Origin: Corella eumyota
Taxonomy: Eukaryota > Chordata > Ascidiacea > Phlebobranchia > Corellidae
DNA: 64,000 nucleotides
NCBI GenBank assembly: GCA_963082875.1
Contig: OY720101.1
Span: 9,548,001-9,612,000 of the forward strand
Direction: 5' to 3'
Below are positions 12,101 to 23,929 of this stretch, piece by piece. How positions within the stretch are numbered: position 1 is the stretch's first letter; each line of letters begins with the position of its first letter. A program made the translations under genes and the position numbers. The notes below the pieces were generated by a model that was given only the letters and a program-made list of their open reading frames with translations, had not been told where the DNA came from and made no database searches.

Positions 12101-15100
12101 ATAGCAAATTCCCAGTAAGATCTGTAACAATAAAACAAATTTTACAAACCTTAATATCACATAAAAAAAAAATTAACCCAAGTAGAAACAATGCAAAACG
12201 GGTTGTGATAGAACAATTTAGGTGAATAGCAGATGTTATAAAATACTGAATATCCGAAATATCGATTATTTGATTCTAAAATTCCAGCATTCAGCACATA
12301 AAAGAAACACGAGGTAGAATAAAATTATCGACGTGTGAATTCGATAGCGGTTTTGGTTGCACCGTCTAATCAGCTTAACTGAATAATTCATTTCCATAAT
12401 TCAAAATACATTATTAAAACACCAAAGGAATTTCTTTTAAATGTAGTGTTAGATCGAATTTTTAACATTTAGCAATTAAGATAGTAAAAACGTGTATGTT
12501 CATGTGATTAAAAGTTCGTCGATTTCGTTAAAACCCCAGTTATTAAATAAATCGAAAAGTGTTACCTTTTTTAAATGTTAATATTAAGTATTTTATATGT
12601 GGCCTACTTTTATCTCCTTTTTTTAACATCATTGTCTTAGAACATTTAACCGGGTACGTGGTGTGGTAAAATACATAGCGTTACTACGTGAGGTCCTGAG
12701 ATCGATCCCCGCAGATGTTATGTTTTAGAATATTTAAGTAATAAGCAGTACTGATAAGACGAAATAAAAACAGGCAAGTATATTTTTAGACAATACAATT
12801 TTATAAAAAAAACTAATAACTCGATACTAAGTCGAAGTAATGAAAATCCCATGTTGGGCTGTAAAGTTGGTCTATCCACATCAAATAATTATGCAATACA
12901 AATAAACACCACAAAAAATTGAAAACATTAATAAAAAAGTCCAATTACCTGGAACTTTTTGGTCTTGAAACACGACGCAAGGCAAATTTTCCGTTGCTAA
13001 TAAAAGAACAACATTAAAACTACACACAAACAACATGCATTGATTTGTTATCTTGATTAATCAGCTCATTTAATCAACTGTAAGTGTAAAAATTACGGAA
13101 TACCAACACCACAAATTATAATTGTAACATACAATAAACATAGCAACCACAGAGAAAATATACAAATTTGAATAACTTACCCTTTTCGAGGAACCTCTTC
13201 CAAACTATTTTGCTTTTCAAGGCTTGCGTTATTTAAGTCAACTTCGCCATTTTCGTCGATACTAGCAGTTTTTAATCCATCGTTTCCATCCATTAACTGG
13301 TTAGGCGTCCACTTGATAATCAAACAATTAACTTGCTGATGCAGAGAGAGATATCCTGGTATTGGGCCTATATCCTCTTGCTGAAAATATTGTATGTCCA
13401 CAAATTAAAGTAGAGTATTTGCCTAAGATTTTTCTAACATTATTCATTGCTTACTTTTTTTTAAATAAATACAGATAAATAGGAACAATACTCCTAATAG
13501 GTTAAGGTATCCGCTTATATTGCCGAAAAACATTTGGACGAATATGACTTTTTCAAAACACACATTAAACAACCTTTTACTAAAATATGGGTAAAATTTT
13601 TTTTTAAATTAATGAAAATTTTTTAAAAAGGGGTAAGAGTAGGTTGGGGATAATAATAAATGTCGCATTCGCTAAAATGCCGTTTTCGGTCGAATGTTTA
13701 TTTGGTAAAGTGGTTTTGAGCGATATAGCAATACAAACGGTGTACGTTACCGGTTGAACAACGACGTTATTTTTTCCGTACAATAACGGAATCTTATTAT
13801 TTTGATGAAGAGATTCAACGTAATCTCGAAAAGAGGCGCTTCTCTCAATCGCTTCACTGGATGATTGGTGGCGAGCAGTTCCAAACGAAAGAGGAGGACG
13901 CTTACCAGGGGATTGCGGAGAATTTCTTGAACTAATGTTAATATAAAACAGATTATAAAAAACGCTTTGATCGATCTTACCAAAGACGTTAACAATTTTT
14001 ATTAAAATATTTAAAAATTTAGTTTTAAAGTGTATGCTTAAAAAACAATGCATTTTTATAAAATTATTTAAATTTTTTTTTATATTTTTATCCTCGATGT
14101 GGAAAACCAAGCCTTAAGTTGTCTTTGGCAGTTTCAAAGAACATGAAAGCAGTGGGGATTGAAGCAAGGACTTCATTTTGTAAAATGAAGTGTTTTAACC
14201 ACTTCACCATAATATTAAATAAAAATATTAGATATATATATATAAGAACTTATTGAAATAAAAATTTAAAAGTCGGTTTACACTGTGTTAAGTTTATGAC
14301 GTTGTAGCAACTCTCCGGCGGGTGGATCTGACCAATAATGATCGTGCGTCTTTATTTTGGTGAAATCCAAAGCACAAGGACCAACTAAAATCATAATTTA
14401 CAATCATAAGAAGGCCTATTGTAATGAAAAAAAATTCAGTCTTAACATAAACCTACCCAGCAAAGATGAAAGCACTGTTCCACAAACAGGGTTAGACATA
14501 ATTGAAGATTTCTCGTAATATTTACTAAAATAATAAAAATAACATGGTAATTTAAAGTTAAAATGCTTGTGTTTATTTTATACACTCAAAAAACTAAAAC
14601 AGTTAAACTGCATAACCTTAATGTTCTTCTATAACTTCCTACCTGTTATTTTTTACGAGATGTTCAATAATTCGGTCGAGAAGTTTTGATGTTAGAGCGA
14701 CCCTCACCCACAAATATTTCATTTGGTTTACACCATTGCTGTTTGATCCATTTTGTATTAAACCATTATCTCCGCTTCTTAAATTTAAAAAAAATGCAAA
14801 AGTTAGAATAGATTATATATTTTTAAAAGGTGTAGTGTAATGGTTAAAACACTTGGTTTTACAACATGAGGTCATTGGTTTGATTTCCACTGATATCAGG
14901 TTGTAACGTCTTTAAAAAAAAGCGCTAAAAAGGGATAAAAAAATTCTGAACCCCAAACCAATCAGCAAATTACTAAATAGCAACATGCTTAATAATATTT
15001 AGAACTGTCAAAGACTAATCGAGTCCTGTTCGAGGTAACAAATGTTACCCTGTGTTTAGGTTGTGACGTTGTTCTTTCCATTTCAAGAATAGTTTTACAC

Positions 15101-17957
15101 AAAAAATGCATTTTTTTAAAGGCCGATTTATAAACACTTTATTTTTTTATGAATTGATCTTACTTGACATTATTCGATTCAATTTCTTCAATTTTAGCAA
15201 CAAGTTCATTAACTGCTGGAATCGTTTTTCCGACTTTAATATAAAGACTTGCTATCTTGTTATTTTTTAAGAAACCCGCGGTCCTTCTTCTCAACCCATC
15301 TAATATACATTGCTGAATTGTTCCTATTAAACATGACAATGATTAACATTTAACTTACGTGTACTGTCGGTTTTGAAAACAACATTTTAACCAAAAGTTT
15401 AAAAACAAAATTTTACCGAAACTAAGGTCAACATAGTTTAACAAATTAAGAGACATTTCCCAAAAGCAGATAAAGAAAATGTATAATTGATAGTAACATA
15501 GTGTTTTTAGAAAATAGCTTTCGGTGATAGAAAAGTGTTTCGTTAATACCGTTAATAGTCTTACAAAACCTTTTTGCCGTTATTGTATAAGTTTATTACA
15601 AGCAAAAATGTTAATTTTAAAAAAGTAAAGGTCATTAAAAGACAAAAACAGTTCAATTTTGACATTTTTTATAAAAAAATGCACAATTTTTGTGCATTTA
15701 ATAAAAGTTTCATGAAAAATAAAATGTCAATATTTTTTGCAAATTAGCACATTAAAAAAATAATTAGTTCATTATGATCATAATATTGTTTTTAATATAA
15801 TACGTGGGCTTATGACAACTTCTAATTAACGTTGGGATGGCGATTGATTTTGCCTGGCAACTAATTAAACCAATTAGTGTACCACAATACAATATTACAC
15901 ATAGCGTTGTCGTAGTTTGCATTTAAAATAAAATGAAATGACCTTCAAATTCGGCTTTATATGATTATACATTATTCATCGTTCCGCAATTTAAAAAATT
16001 TATAGAATAATGAAAAAATTGACAAAATCAATTATTTACCGAAATCAAATCAATAACCTGGTTAAGAGAAAGCCTACAGCGCAATTATATTTTAGTCTAG
16101 AAACCTGGTTTGAAATGACCTAGTCACTTCATCAATTTTTAAAGTAATTATAGTATTTAATACTATAATAAAAAGCTAAATAATTAATTTATAAACCTTA
16201 AATTAAATGATATAATATGACATAAGATATTGTTGTTTGGGCTTATTTTCCAACACATTTGCATTGTGATTAAAATATTATTTTGAAAATAATATATTTG
16301 AAAAAAAAAATTTAACATAGGTCTTTTTTAATCTTATTAATGTCCATCTTGTGGGATGCATTTTGATTGTTTTACTATGGTTAAAACTTGAATCACGGCG
16401 GTTTTTTGTTATTTAATAAACCTTTAAATTATACATACACTGGAACATAAATTGATATGTTCTTTTTATATACATAATGTTATATATTCTATATATATAT
16501 ATATATTGTCCACAAAGCTCTATTATATATCAAAGCTGTCAATTCAATTCAGTTTAACAATTAATCAAATGTAAAAACAAAACAGATTCTAAAAAAGGAA
16601 GTGGCCATGGTGTGCTCAGTGACAAACATCACATTATGTATGGTAGAATACCCACATGAAAAAAAAAGTCCTAACAACACTGCATTATGCATTTGTATTT
16701 TAAAATTGGTGATTTACATCATAGGGGGCAATGCTTACTATATGTTATAAATCTCATTTAACAAAAGAAGTAAAATATTTTAAAACAAAAGAATACCAAC
16801 TGTGACATTGTTTTTTCTTATTAGTAATAAAAAACAACAAACATTGCCCTTTTTTAAAAACTTACAAAAATACAAACTATTTGGGTAAATAACAATAATA
16901 TTTTTATTTTTGGTAAAACAGCAAATCTTAAAAGAGAGTGGACCATTTTTAACCAATAAAATAAAAAAAAAAAATTTTTTTGAACACCTTTTTTTATAAA
17001 TAATAGAGCCTAGTATATGATATATATGTATGTCCAATTTAAAAGCCTATAAAATAAAAAACTCCCATTTTTAATTCCTGGATAAATTATTTTAGACAAA
17101 TGTTAGTTGTGAGTTTTAAAATACATGTAATGGCATAATATTGTCATGTTAAAAATATTATGTACTGGATCAACAAAAGCAAACTGCTTTTGTGTGATAA
17201 TTGTCAAATATTTAATATTATAATTTCATTGATAAACAAACATTAATAATATTTTTTGTAATATTTTATCAAAAATTTAAAAGATAAAATCAACCCTACA
17301 ACATATATATTATCTACCTGAAAAAATTATAAACAAAAAACACAATGTTTAATAGTTAAAATTTTTGTATGTTGTTTACATTAAACAACTTACCGCACAA
17401 CCTTAAAACCATTGCACTTTCTTCATGTACAAACTTTTTGGTTACACTTTCCTCCATTAAAGCTTTAATCTGTAAAATAATTATTATATTCTGTATTTGT
17501 TAAAATATTCCTTGAAGAATATAAAACATTTAACAATTATTTTACTACCTGTATTTTTAACTGGCTAAGTAATTCTTCATGTCGCATTTGGTCTGTAAAA
17601 CAAAATTAATATAAAATAATTAAAACATAGTCAATATCTACTCTTGGTTAGTATATATATATAAAGTAAATTTTCTAGAATTTTGACTTCTGACATTACC
17701 AATTACTTTAAACATAAATTAATAAAAATTATTTCAAAGTAAAATAAATTTTCTAGATTTTTTAAACAAAAACTAAGTGACATTAAATATTGTTTTAATA
17801 TAACCGATGTTTGGATAACAATAAATTTTTGAATAGAAAATGTTTTGAATAGAAAATAATTTAAAATTACCATACTACATAAAAAGATTTGTTCTACAGA
17901 TATATTATACAACTTACCATCCAATTTAGTTAAGTCGATGCGATTTTTAATCCCCAT
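4949..17957 (-). CDS. SGSM1: small G protein signalling modulator 1/2 (RUN and RabGAP/TBC domains), complete, 28 exons
   Basis: Family knowledge: SGSM1/2 proteins bind Rab and Rap GTPases through an N-terminal RUN domain and an adjoining region, and they act as RabGAPs through a C-terminal TBC domain on endosomal and secretory membranes. Here 28 exons with canonical or near-canonical GT/AG sites keep phase throughout and total 3396 nt (1131 residues plus stop), close to human SGSM1. The start ATG at 17957 ([20 protein letters not shown]) has an in-frame TGA six codons upstream. RUN is at about residues 30-190, the conserved central module at 250-680, and TBC in two blocks, at about 690-755 and 908-1115, separated by a Ser-rich insert as in the family. 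Both catalytic fingers are present: Arg in IEKDVHR and Gln in GYMQGMCD. Similarity to SGSM1 and SGSM2 is about equal by eye, so this probably represents the unduplicated ancestor. Many introns carry SINE or MITE copies. Confidence 0.95.
7075..7165 (+). repeat. family D MITE-like fragment
   Basis: Shares the core CACCACAAACGGCAGT and a following T-rich, TA-rich tail with copies near 9240, 35480 and 57040, and in inverse orientation near 43060. It lies in an SGSM intron. The outer boundaries are uncertain; similarity may extend left to about 6960. Confidence 0.55.
7829..8095 (+). repeat. family A tRNA-derived SINE
   Basis: Plus-orientation copy in an SGSM intron. The tRNA-like head (GGTGGCATAATGTAGTAGTA) is decayed at the B box. 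The 3' module GGGTAACAAATGCTACTCTA followed by GTTAAGGCTGTGAAG matches the other copies. Confidence 0.7.
8655..8815 (-). repeat. family B tRNA-like SINE with internal 36-bp duplication
   Basis: The minus strand reads as a tRNA-like head (B-box-like GGGTTCGAGTCGCACT) followed by a body ending CGTCGCAACAGC. The unit beginning CTCGTAGACCGATGC on the plus strand is tandemly repeated (starts at 8750 and 8786). Related copies lie near 9730 and 11620. Confidence 0.6.
9205..9345 (+). repeat. family D MITE-like element
   Basis: Contains GCGCACCACAAACGGCAGTT, a T-rich middle, and a right part with CACTAAGCTCCATTA and TA-rich sequence. It lies in the intron between SGSM exons 16 and 17. Confidence 0.6.
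9401..13380 (-). CDS. SGSM1: SGSM gene: central module, exons 9-16
   Basis: Exons: 13181-13380, 12949-12996, 12054-12121, 11712-11875, 11282-11393, 10735-11046, 10249-10378 and 9401-9614. Recognisable family blocks are [76 protein letters not shown] and [19 protein letters not shown]. This is the PH-like Rab-binding part of SGSM proteins plus the linker. Exon 14 (10735-11046) is lineage-specific in content: it adds [18 protein letters not shown], a CxCxxC followed by a run of Arg, where vertebrate SGSM1 has a Ser/Cys-rich stretch. The donor of exon 14 was chosen (CCAG/GTGTTT over the stronger-looking GTGAGT 11 nt on) because only it keeps the next exon's frame. Confidence 0.92.
9693..9770 (-). 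repeat. family B tRNA-like SINE fragment
   Basis: The minus strand carries GTGTGGTATACATATCATGA and GAGTTCAAGCCGCAGTTTAA, matching the head of the copy near 11620. The 3' body is absent, so it is truncated. Confidence 0.55.
9860..10000 (+). repeat. family C MITE-like element
   Basis: Contains CGAAAACAGCATTTTACCGA followed by AATTTAGGTCGATATTTTTT, as in the copies near 15400 and 20350. It is palindromic in character (ACCGAAAA...TTTTACCG). Ends are approximate. Confidence 0.5.
11553..11690 (-). repeat. family B tRNA-like SINE
   Basis: The best copy of family B. The minus strand starts GGTATACCTGTCATGGCAAT, has GACTCAAGCCGCACCAATGC and ends CACGTCACAACAGCAC. It lies between SGSM exons 12 and 13. 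Confidence 0.6.
12645..12895 (+). repeat. family A tRNA-derived SINE
   Basis: Plus-orientation copy between SGSM exons 10 and 11. The head has ACGTGGTGTGGTAAAATACA and a B-box-like GAGATCGATCCCCGC; the 3' module is degenerate and ends CTATCCACATCAAATAA. Confidence 0.65.
13485..13720 (-). repeat. family C MITE-like element
   Basis: Contains AAAATGCCGTTTTCGGTCGA at its right side, GGGGTAAGAGTAGG and an AT-rich middle, the inverse arrangement of the copies near 9930 and 21600. It lies in the intron between SGSM exons 8 and 9. Confidence 0.5.
13751..17957 (-). CDS. SGSM1: SGSM gene: RUN-domain exons 1-8
   Basis: Exons: 17918-17957, 17549-17592, 17394-17469, 15164-15323, 14643-14777, 14457-14524, 14282-14384 and 13751-13931. 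The RUN domain is clear from [80 protein letters not shown] and [20 protein letters not shown]. The last exon brings the family signature [16 protein letters not shown] and [12 protein letters not shown]. The 2-kb intron between exons 3 and 4 holds AT-rich sequence and one family C element. Confidence 0.93.
14080..14215 (-). repeat. family A SINE, internally deleted copy
   Basis: The minus strand has the tRNA-like head (B-box-like TTCAATCCCCACTGC) joined closely to the 3' end module (CCACATCGAGGATAAA). The middle third seen in other copies is absent. Confidence 0.65.
14829..15095 (+). repeat. family A tRNA-derived SINE, near full length
   Basis: The head GGTGTAGTGTAATGGTTAAA is the A-box region and CATTGGTTTGATTTCCAC the B-box region. 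The 3' module AACTGTCAAAGACTAATCGA and GAGGTAACAAATGTTACCCT matches the other copies. It lies between SGSM exons 4 and 5. Confidence 0.75.
15360..15560 (+). repeat. family C MITE-like element
   Basis: Contains ACTGTCGGTTTTGAAAACAA, ATTTTACCGAAACTAAGGTC and GACATTTCCC in the same order as the copy near 9930. It lies in the large SGSM intron 3. Confidence 0.5.
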
Positions 17958-20032
17958 ATTTGTTAAGCTTGATCAAAACCCACTAATAGTATTAACATTG
18001 GGTTTTGGTTTACCTGACCTTGTTTTAAATTTTACAAACACATATCTTAACTCGACGATTAATGGCACTATTAATAAACACATAAATTTTAAAACAGTTA
18101 AATTAACACAACATATTAAATGCACAGTATACTACCTTGTGAGATATAACTAACAGTTTATATACCTACATTTCTTGCAATGACAAATATACATTTTGTG
18201 CCACAGTCATAAATAACCAAACAAAATGCTTTAAAAAACAAAAAGCATTGAAAAAAACAGAATATAGCATAGCCTATAGACTAACAGTTAATACAAACAA
18301 ACTTAACGGGGCTTTATTAGCGTCGTCCGACAAGTTTATAAAATGCAGAATAAGTGGAATTTTTATAACCTTACCCTAAACTTCTTTTTGCATCCATTTT
18401 AGTACTACTCGTTTCAACCGGCGGACGACGCTAATATAGAGATCCAAATGGGTTAAAATTATAGTTACAACTTCTATGCTAACCTTAACCACCAACAACT
18501 AACCCTTATATACCAGCCTTATATAACAACAGACAGACGGATGTACTTTCAGATTACTATTTCTTTACTTTCTGCTTAAGATTTCATAGCCCTATTTTAA
18601 CCTAAGGGTATCTTTGTAGGAAATAAAAATTAAAGGGAGCTCAAGTCAAGCTAAAGACTAGTCTTCTAGTCAATATTCAAGTTATGCACTACCGTGCCAG
18701 ACTTTCTTACGTAAATTTACAGCGAGAAAAAAACAGCCGACCAGAATTTACAGTGCTGCCATAATATTTATATACTACACGCATTTTTTTTAATTGCTTG
18801 TACCAATAATATACAATAAAAGCATGAACATGAAATAAACCTATGTAAAAAAATCTTCTTATGCAGTTAAGTTGTAACGTATTTTGTATCTTTCATTAAA
18901 CATTGAATTTAAAATGAATTAAAAAAAAGTAAGTACTCAATTTGTTGACTGTGTTTCGTATTTAGCACTGACTTTAATGCAATGAGATACACCGCGTTTC
19001 TATTGTTTATGGGCGATTGTTTTTTATTTTATTTATTATTTTTACTGCTTAATTTAAGTATGTTGCTGCATCTACTACGTCTTTTAATGGTAATAACAGC
19101 AAAGTAAGGTAGTTTGGCTTTTGTGGTGAGCCGTAAAAGGCGAGCCTTCATTAGCCCACGCGTTTATGGTAAGCCTACATTTAGGTATTTTCTAACTTAA
19201 GCACATAGCCTTGTTTTAATAAACAGTTGAACAAGGTAAATAAAATTTTAAACACGGTTATAACGCCACCTAAAAATAGGCTAAATTACAAGCAGATCGA
19301 ACACCTATACCAAAAACCTAAGTGTTTTGCAATAACAGAACTACTTTTCTCATTCATGATTATATTAAAGCATAAAAACTTAAAAAGTATCCAAATTGTA
19401 AGTATATAGTACGCTTAAAAAAACAATCACATATATATCGTATAAATTTAAAAAGATAAAATCATTTTTTTGATGAAACTGTAAAAAATAAAAACTACAA
19501 ATTAACAATTTCATAAAATTTAGCAATTCTTAACGGTATAAAAAAAAACGTTAAATTTTGTGAAGAAATTAGATCATAATAATCGTAATTTTAAGAAGAT
19601 AAAATCCTATTAAAGTATTGGTACTACGGAATATACCCTTCAAGTTTTTGCTTATTATAAAATCTTTAAGTAAATAATAAAAAGTCAAAAAAAGAAGCAC
19701 AATGAACTGTTATGGAAGTCACAGCGATGATAAATATAAAAACATTTCAAAAAAAATGATGCAGATACTGCAAAACCTCAACGAGTTTGCAATATAGAAA
19801 TAAAAACTTAGTTACGATACTAATACAGATCAAAAATTTGCTTTCTGATTGTAATTTCAAAAAAAAGTATTTTTTGCTTTTAAAATTTGAAATTTTTTTC
19901 AATATAATTTTTGGGTATAACATGTTACTTGAGTTTAGTAGAAACTTAAACTGACAACTAATTCAATTCAGTAATTTAACGTCAGCACAGTTTATAACTT
20001 GATATAACGAAATTTCAAATACTGTTAACCCG
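17958..20032. other. intergenic region and presumed SGSM promoter
   Basis: This lies upstream of the SGSM start and downstream of the BAHD1 stop. Immediately above the start, 17958-18150 is open in a plus frame but without recognisable content. The region holds the foldback element at 18315-18436 and otherwise AT-rich sequence. I see no clear TATA box or conserved promoter motif. Confidence 0.5.
18315..18436. mobile_element. 122-bp foldback element with 15-bp perfect inverted ends
   Basis: The left end TATTAGCGTCGTCCG is the exact reverse complement of the right end CGGACGACGCTAATA. If the element proper starts at TTAGCG, it is flanked by TA on both sides, as expected for a Tc1/mariner-type target duplication. 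The interior is about 90 bp and non-coding. This is a non-autonomous DNA transposon (MITE) by structure. Confidence 0.65.
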
Positions 20033-21102
20033 CTAAGAGGTCGATAGAAGCGTTGGCCGATTTCCACCCGTATCGTGATACAAAGACTGCGGTTGGGGTA
20101 AATATTTTAAAACGCGCTTTCCTTTTACGTCGTAAAGTTTTCGGCTAAAAAATAAATTATCCGGGTCCGGTGCGGACTCACCGGACACAGTACGTCGGAT
20201 TCCGGATCTTTTAACGGTTCCGGGAAGTCTGGGAACGATGCGACGAGCATCATACATTTCCCAGGTTTCATCTTTAGCTAATCTAGCACGAACTCTAAAA
20301 ATAAATTTCGACAACATCATTGAAGGTTTATTTCAAAAACAACATTTAACAGACATTTTTTTAGGTAAATTTAGGTCAAGATTTATCATATATTAAATGG
20401 CATTTTTTTAAAGAACGGTAAGGGTTAGCCATAGTTAATAAAAAATGTCTTAGTGTCTGTAAAACAGCACTTTTAAGCATATAGTTTCGGTCAAAAATAT
20501 ATTTTCGGTAATATGCCAGTCATCCAAGCTAAACAAGTAAATACCTTGCGTATTGAGAATAGTTAAAAACGTAACATCTATCTTCCACGCATGCTACACT
20601 GACTTCGTCTTGATGTCGGGACGAGAATAATTCATCTTCACAAATCGTACCATCTTGTTGTCTTATATCTTCAGTGTGCTCTGGTCTACATTGAAATTAA
20701 CAGCAAAAAAAAAAGATAAAAGATTTACAAAATAGCTTAAAACGTAAATTAACTTAAAAATGACAAAACCAACCAATTTGCTTAAAACTTTTTATTTATC
20801 TTAGGTAAATTTGCATTTAATACCTATCTTAAGAAAGCACACCAATTTAAAAAAAACACACACACAAAAAAGAAATAAAAATTGATAGATGTTTACCTAT
20901 AATACCACAACACACTCGCAACCATCTCCTCTGAGTTTTCCCTTTCCCAAAGTGACGTCACTTTCGCTACGTAGGGGGATCCCCCGTCCTCGCCTGAAAG
21001 AAGGAACACGCAGTCGCGCACCGCTACGACGGTGTCGTCACCCTCGGGGTCTTTGCGAATCATGGAGGGGTAACAACGACGGGGTACGTATTGACCCCTT
21101 GC
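20033..21102 (-). CDS. BAHD1: BAHD1 gene: BAH-domain exons 5-7
   Basis: The three exons encode RRCYPSMIRKDPEGDD, VRDCVFLLSG, SPYVAKVTSLWERENSEEMV, VLWYYRPEHTED, DELFSSRHQDEVSVACVEDR and CYVFNYSQYAR, then RIVPRLPG and DPDNLFFSRKLYDVKGKRVL. These align block by block with human BAHD1 (for example YYRPEH, SRHQDENSVACIEEKCYV, and the terminal YDF-HGRILK). The ending is about 20 residues longer than human. Exon phases (2, 2) agree across all junctions. Confidence 0.93.
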
Positions 21103-23323
21103 CTATTAAATATAATGTTGTAAAGTCAATTATTTAAACCACTACAACAAGCCTATATTAATTGTAAAGTAAAAAAATAGTAAAAACTTTAAAAAAAAAG
21201 TTGTGAATTTATGTTAACAGATTGCAAAAAGAAAATTAATTAAATAGAACGACAGGTATTTTAAACCAATAAAAACAACAAAATTTAATCAAAACTTTAA
21301 CTTTGTATAACAATAAATATTAAAACAAACCTACCACGCTAAACACTAAAGAGGTATACGGTTTTCCCGACCACTTCCAACCATTGTTAACGTCATAATT
21401 TTCCTCAGAAGACTGTGAGGGACTTTGTGGTATGGTCAAAGGGCGATTTTCGTCCGAATCCTGACGTTTAATTTTAATTTTTGGACGGGTTACATTTACT
21501 CTATTGCGGTCCGTTTGTACCTTAAACAAAAAAAATTAAAATGAGGTAAAATGCATTTAAGTAGTATAATAAAATACTGCCATTCGATCAAAATCCATTT
21601 TACTAAAAACCTGAGCACGTCATTTACGGACAATGGGACATTTTATTACTAACCCTTTCTTATTTTTTATTAACCCCTTCTTTTAGAAAAAAAATTTAAA
21701 TTAAATGTTGATAAAATGTCGTTTCCAAAAATGTTCATATGATTTAAGGGCTAATGCCAAATTAAATAATACTAAAAGTTTAACTAACAATTAAAATATG
21801 TCTTAAAATTGTAAAATTGTAAAATTTAAACAGAATAATTTATTTAAATAAATTCTATATTACAATCAACTACCTTAGTTTTAAACATTTTGTATTCAGG
21901 AGTACCAACAGGGGGGACCGCTTTATGTCGAAGTTTGATTTGTTTAATTCCGTAAGAGGGCGTTCGTGTGCGATGTAAGTCGTCAGTTTCTGGTGACGAA
22001 CAAGCATAATCTTAAAAATAGATTATTAAGTTTAATTCAACAATTCTTTTTAAGATACTTACAATATACTTATAGTAAATTTTAACTCCATTATTTAAAA
22101 GTAGTTAAAAGTTACAAAATAGCCTTTTTTAGTCCTGACTTTTTTATTTTTTGGTGAGTTTGGATCAGGTTTTAAATTTTTATAAAAAATTACTTTACAG
22201 AATATGTAATACAACTACTTACCAGGAGAAGGCGATTTTGATCCATCTAGTTTAGATTTATTTTTGGCAACCTCAAGCAACCTTTCGTTAATAACTGACA
22301 ACAGCGGGCTAGAGGAAATGGCTTTTTTAGTAGGATTCGTTCGACGGTCGCTCAAAATATTTGGCTTCACACTTTGTCTGACTGAGTTTGGTTGATATTT
22401 TGTGCACATTGGTCGGACAACGTTAGTCTTAATTTTAACCACGCCGAGTGTTTTACTCTGAAAGGACGTGGTTGGAACGACAGTTTCACCCATCTTTAAA
22501 TTGAGCGGTTCGACCTGAACAACGTCGTTTGAAACTTTTGCGGTTTTATTATTGTGCGAAACGGTCGCCGGAATATATACGTTGTCCGATTTAATATTAA
22601 AACAAACGTTAGACGGGCCCCAAGCGCCAACCTTTGGCACAGATCCGCTGGGTGCGTTATCACTGGAATTCAGACCTAAACAACTCAGTAAATTTGCGTT
22701 AGGGCGTAAAGTCAATAAAGAAAGATCACCAGACCCTGTACGGTCGTTTGGCTGAAGCGAAACTGGCAAAAGTATTATCGGGTTGACGTGGTTCGGAGTA
22801 GCAGGGATATTTGTTTGTTTAGGTTTCGGCTGAACCGACTTAATCAACGGGGCAACCGACGCTGTTAACTTTCCGCTGTTTTTTGAACGGTTTCCAAATT
22901 GAACTGGTTTTGTAGCAGAAAATTTGTGGCCACCACATGAAACTTGTTCTTTTTTGATTTCCTTTGAGCCAAAATGTAGCTTTTTGGGGGGTACTTTAGA
23001 AATGCTTTCCGACGAGTTTCTCTTTTGAGTTTGTTTAGATGGTTGTGCAGTAATTTGTTGAGTTTTTTCACATGTAATTGATGATACAGGTTTGATTGGT
23101 CTAAAAAATAATTTAATAAAAAAAATGTTGGATAAAAATGACAATTTAATAGCTAGAAACTAAAGTTATAACCAAAACCGACGTAAATTCATTTCTAAGA
23201 TTTTGTAATTCACCTTTGCGAAAATTTTTGGTCATCTTCGATTTGAATTTTCCATAAAGCTTGTGCAGTTAGACTAGCAGCTCGCCTACTTCTACGGGCA
23301 GGGATAACATCGCTTTCCGACAT
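20033..23323 (-). CDS. BAHD1: BAHD1-like bromo-adjacent-homology chromatin silencer, seven core exons
   Basis: Family knowledge: vertebrate BAHD1 is a nuclear heterochromatin scaffold that reads H3K27me3 through a C-terminal BAH domain and recruits HP1, MIER and histone deacetylase complexes. Exons 23214-23323, 22223-23100, 21874-22010, 21335-21520, 20897-21102, 20545-20685 and 20033-20294 join in phase to 1920 nt (639 residues plus stop; human is longer, 780). The N-terminal RRSRRAASLTAQAL corresponds to the human RKRRLASLNAEAL repeat. The large second exon encodes a disordered Ser/Pro/Lys-rich middle. BAH is at about residues 460-620. The ATG at 23323 is preceded by a good splice acceptor (TTTTTAG), so at least one 5' exon exists; see 23930-23991. 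Confidence 0.92.
20325..20525 (+). repeat. family C MITE-like element
   Basis: Contains AAAACAACATTTAACAGACA, TTTAGGTCAAGATTTATCAT, and on the right GTAAAACAGCAC and TTTCGGTAATATGCC. It lies between the last two BAHD1 exons and does not touch their splice sites. Confidence 0.5.
21570..21745 (+). repeat. family C MITE-like element
   Basis: Contains CCATTTTACTAAAAACC, ACAATGGGACATTTTATTAC, TAACCCTTTC and, at the right, AAAATGTCGTTTCC. The order is the same as in the 46.9-kb copy. It lies between BAHD1 exons 3 and 4. Confidence 0.55.
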
Positions 23324-23929
23324 ATCTAAAAATCAGAATTCTTGTTACAAAAATGATCTACTATTAAACCTTGATATATTATTAAAAAAATAGAGGCCTT
23401 AATAAATAAATATCCTAATTTAGCCCAATAATACTAAACGATTGCCTTTTATTTTTGATATAGTTTGCCCACATAAACTGCATTTCTTTTATTTGAAAAC
23501 TTATAAATTGGACATACATATATGCATATATTTGATCAATCTCAAATATATATTATATTTTAACTTGTTGTTTATAGTAATTAACATCAACATTGTGTAC
23601 ATTACTATAAACGATAATCAAGGTTAAAATATAGGCACAATTACAATATTATCCAATTTGGGCAGAAAGTGAAAAACAATTTCTTAATCAATAAATAATC
23701 CGGAAATTATATGCATTTTAATCAATAATTTGCAATCTTTTCAAAAATTGTGCAAGGCCCGTTGCTTAAAATCCAAATAACTATTACTTTGATAAATCAC
23801 CTTTTAAATTGATATATATATATCAGAGATATAAACAAACGAACACGTTTAAGCACATATAAAAAACCACAGTCGAATAGCCCATACCTGCTTTTGTAAG
23901 ATAAGTTTATCGTTCAACTAGTTTTTAAC

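Noticed and set aside
13604-14110. 168-codon minus-strand ORF taken as one protein
   Set aside because: Only 13751-13931 is SGSM exon 8; the rest is intron on either side that happens to be open.
16780-17037. 85-codon minus-strand Phe/Ile/Lys-rich ORF
   Set aside because: Lies wholly in SGSM intron 3; AT-driven composition.
20889-21137. Plus-strand Arg/Pro-rich ORF
   Set aside because: Antisense of the first BAH-domain exon, whose minus-strand frame matches BAHD1.
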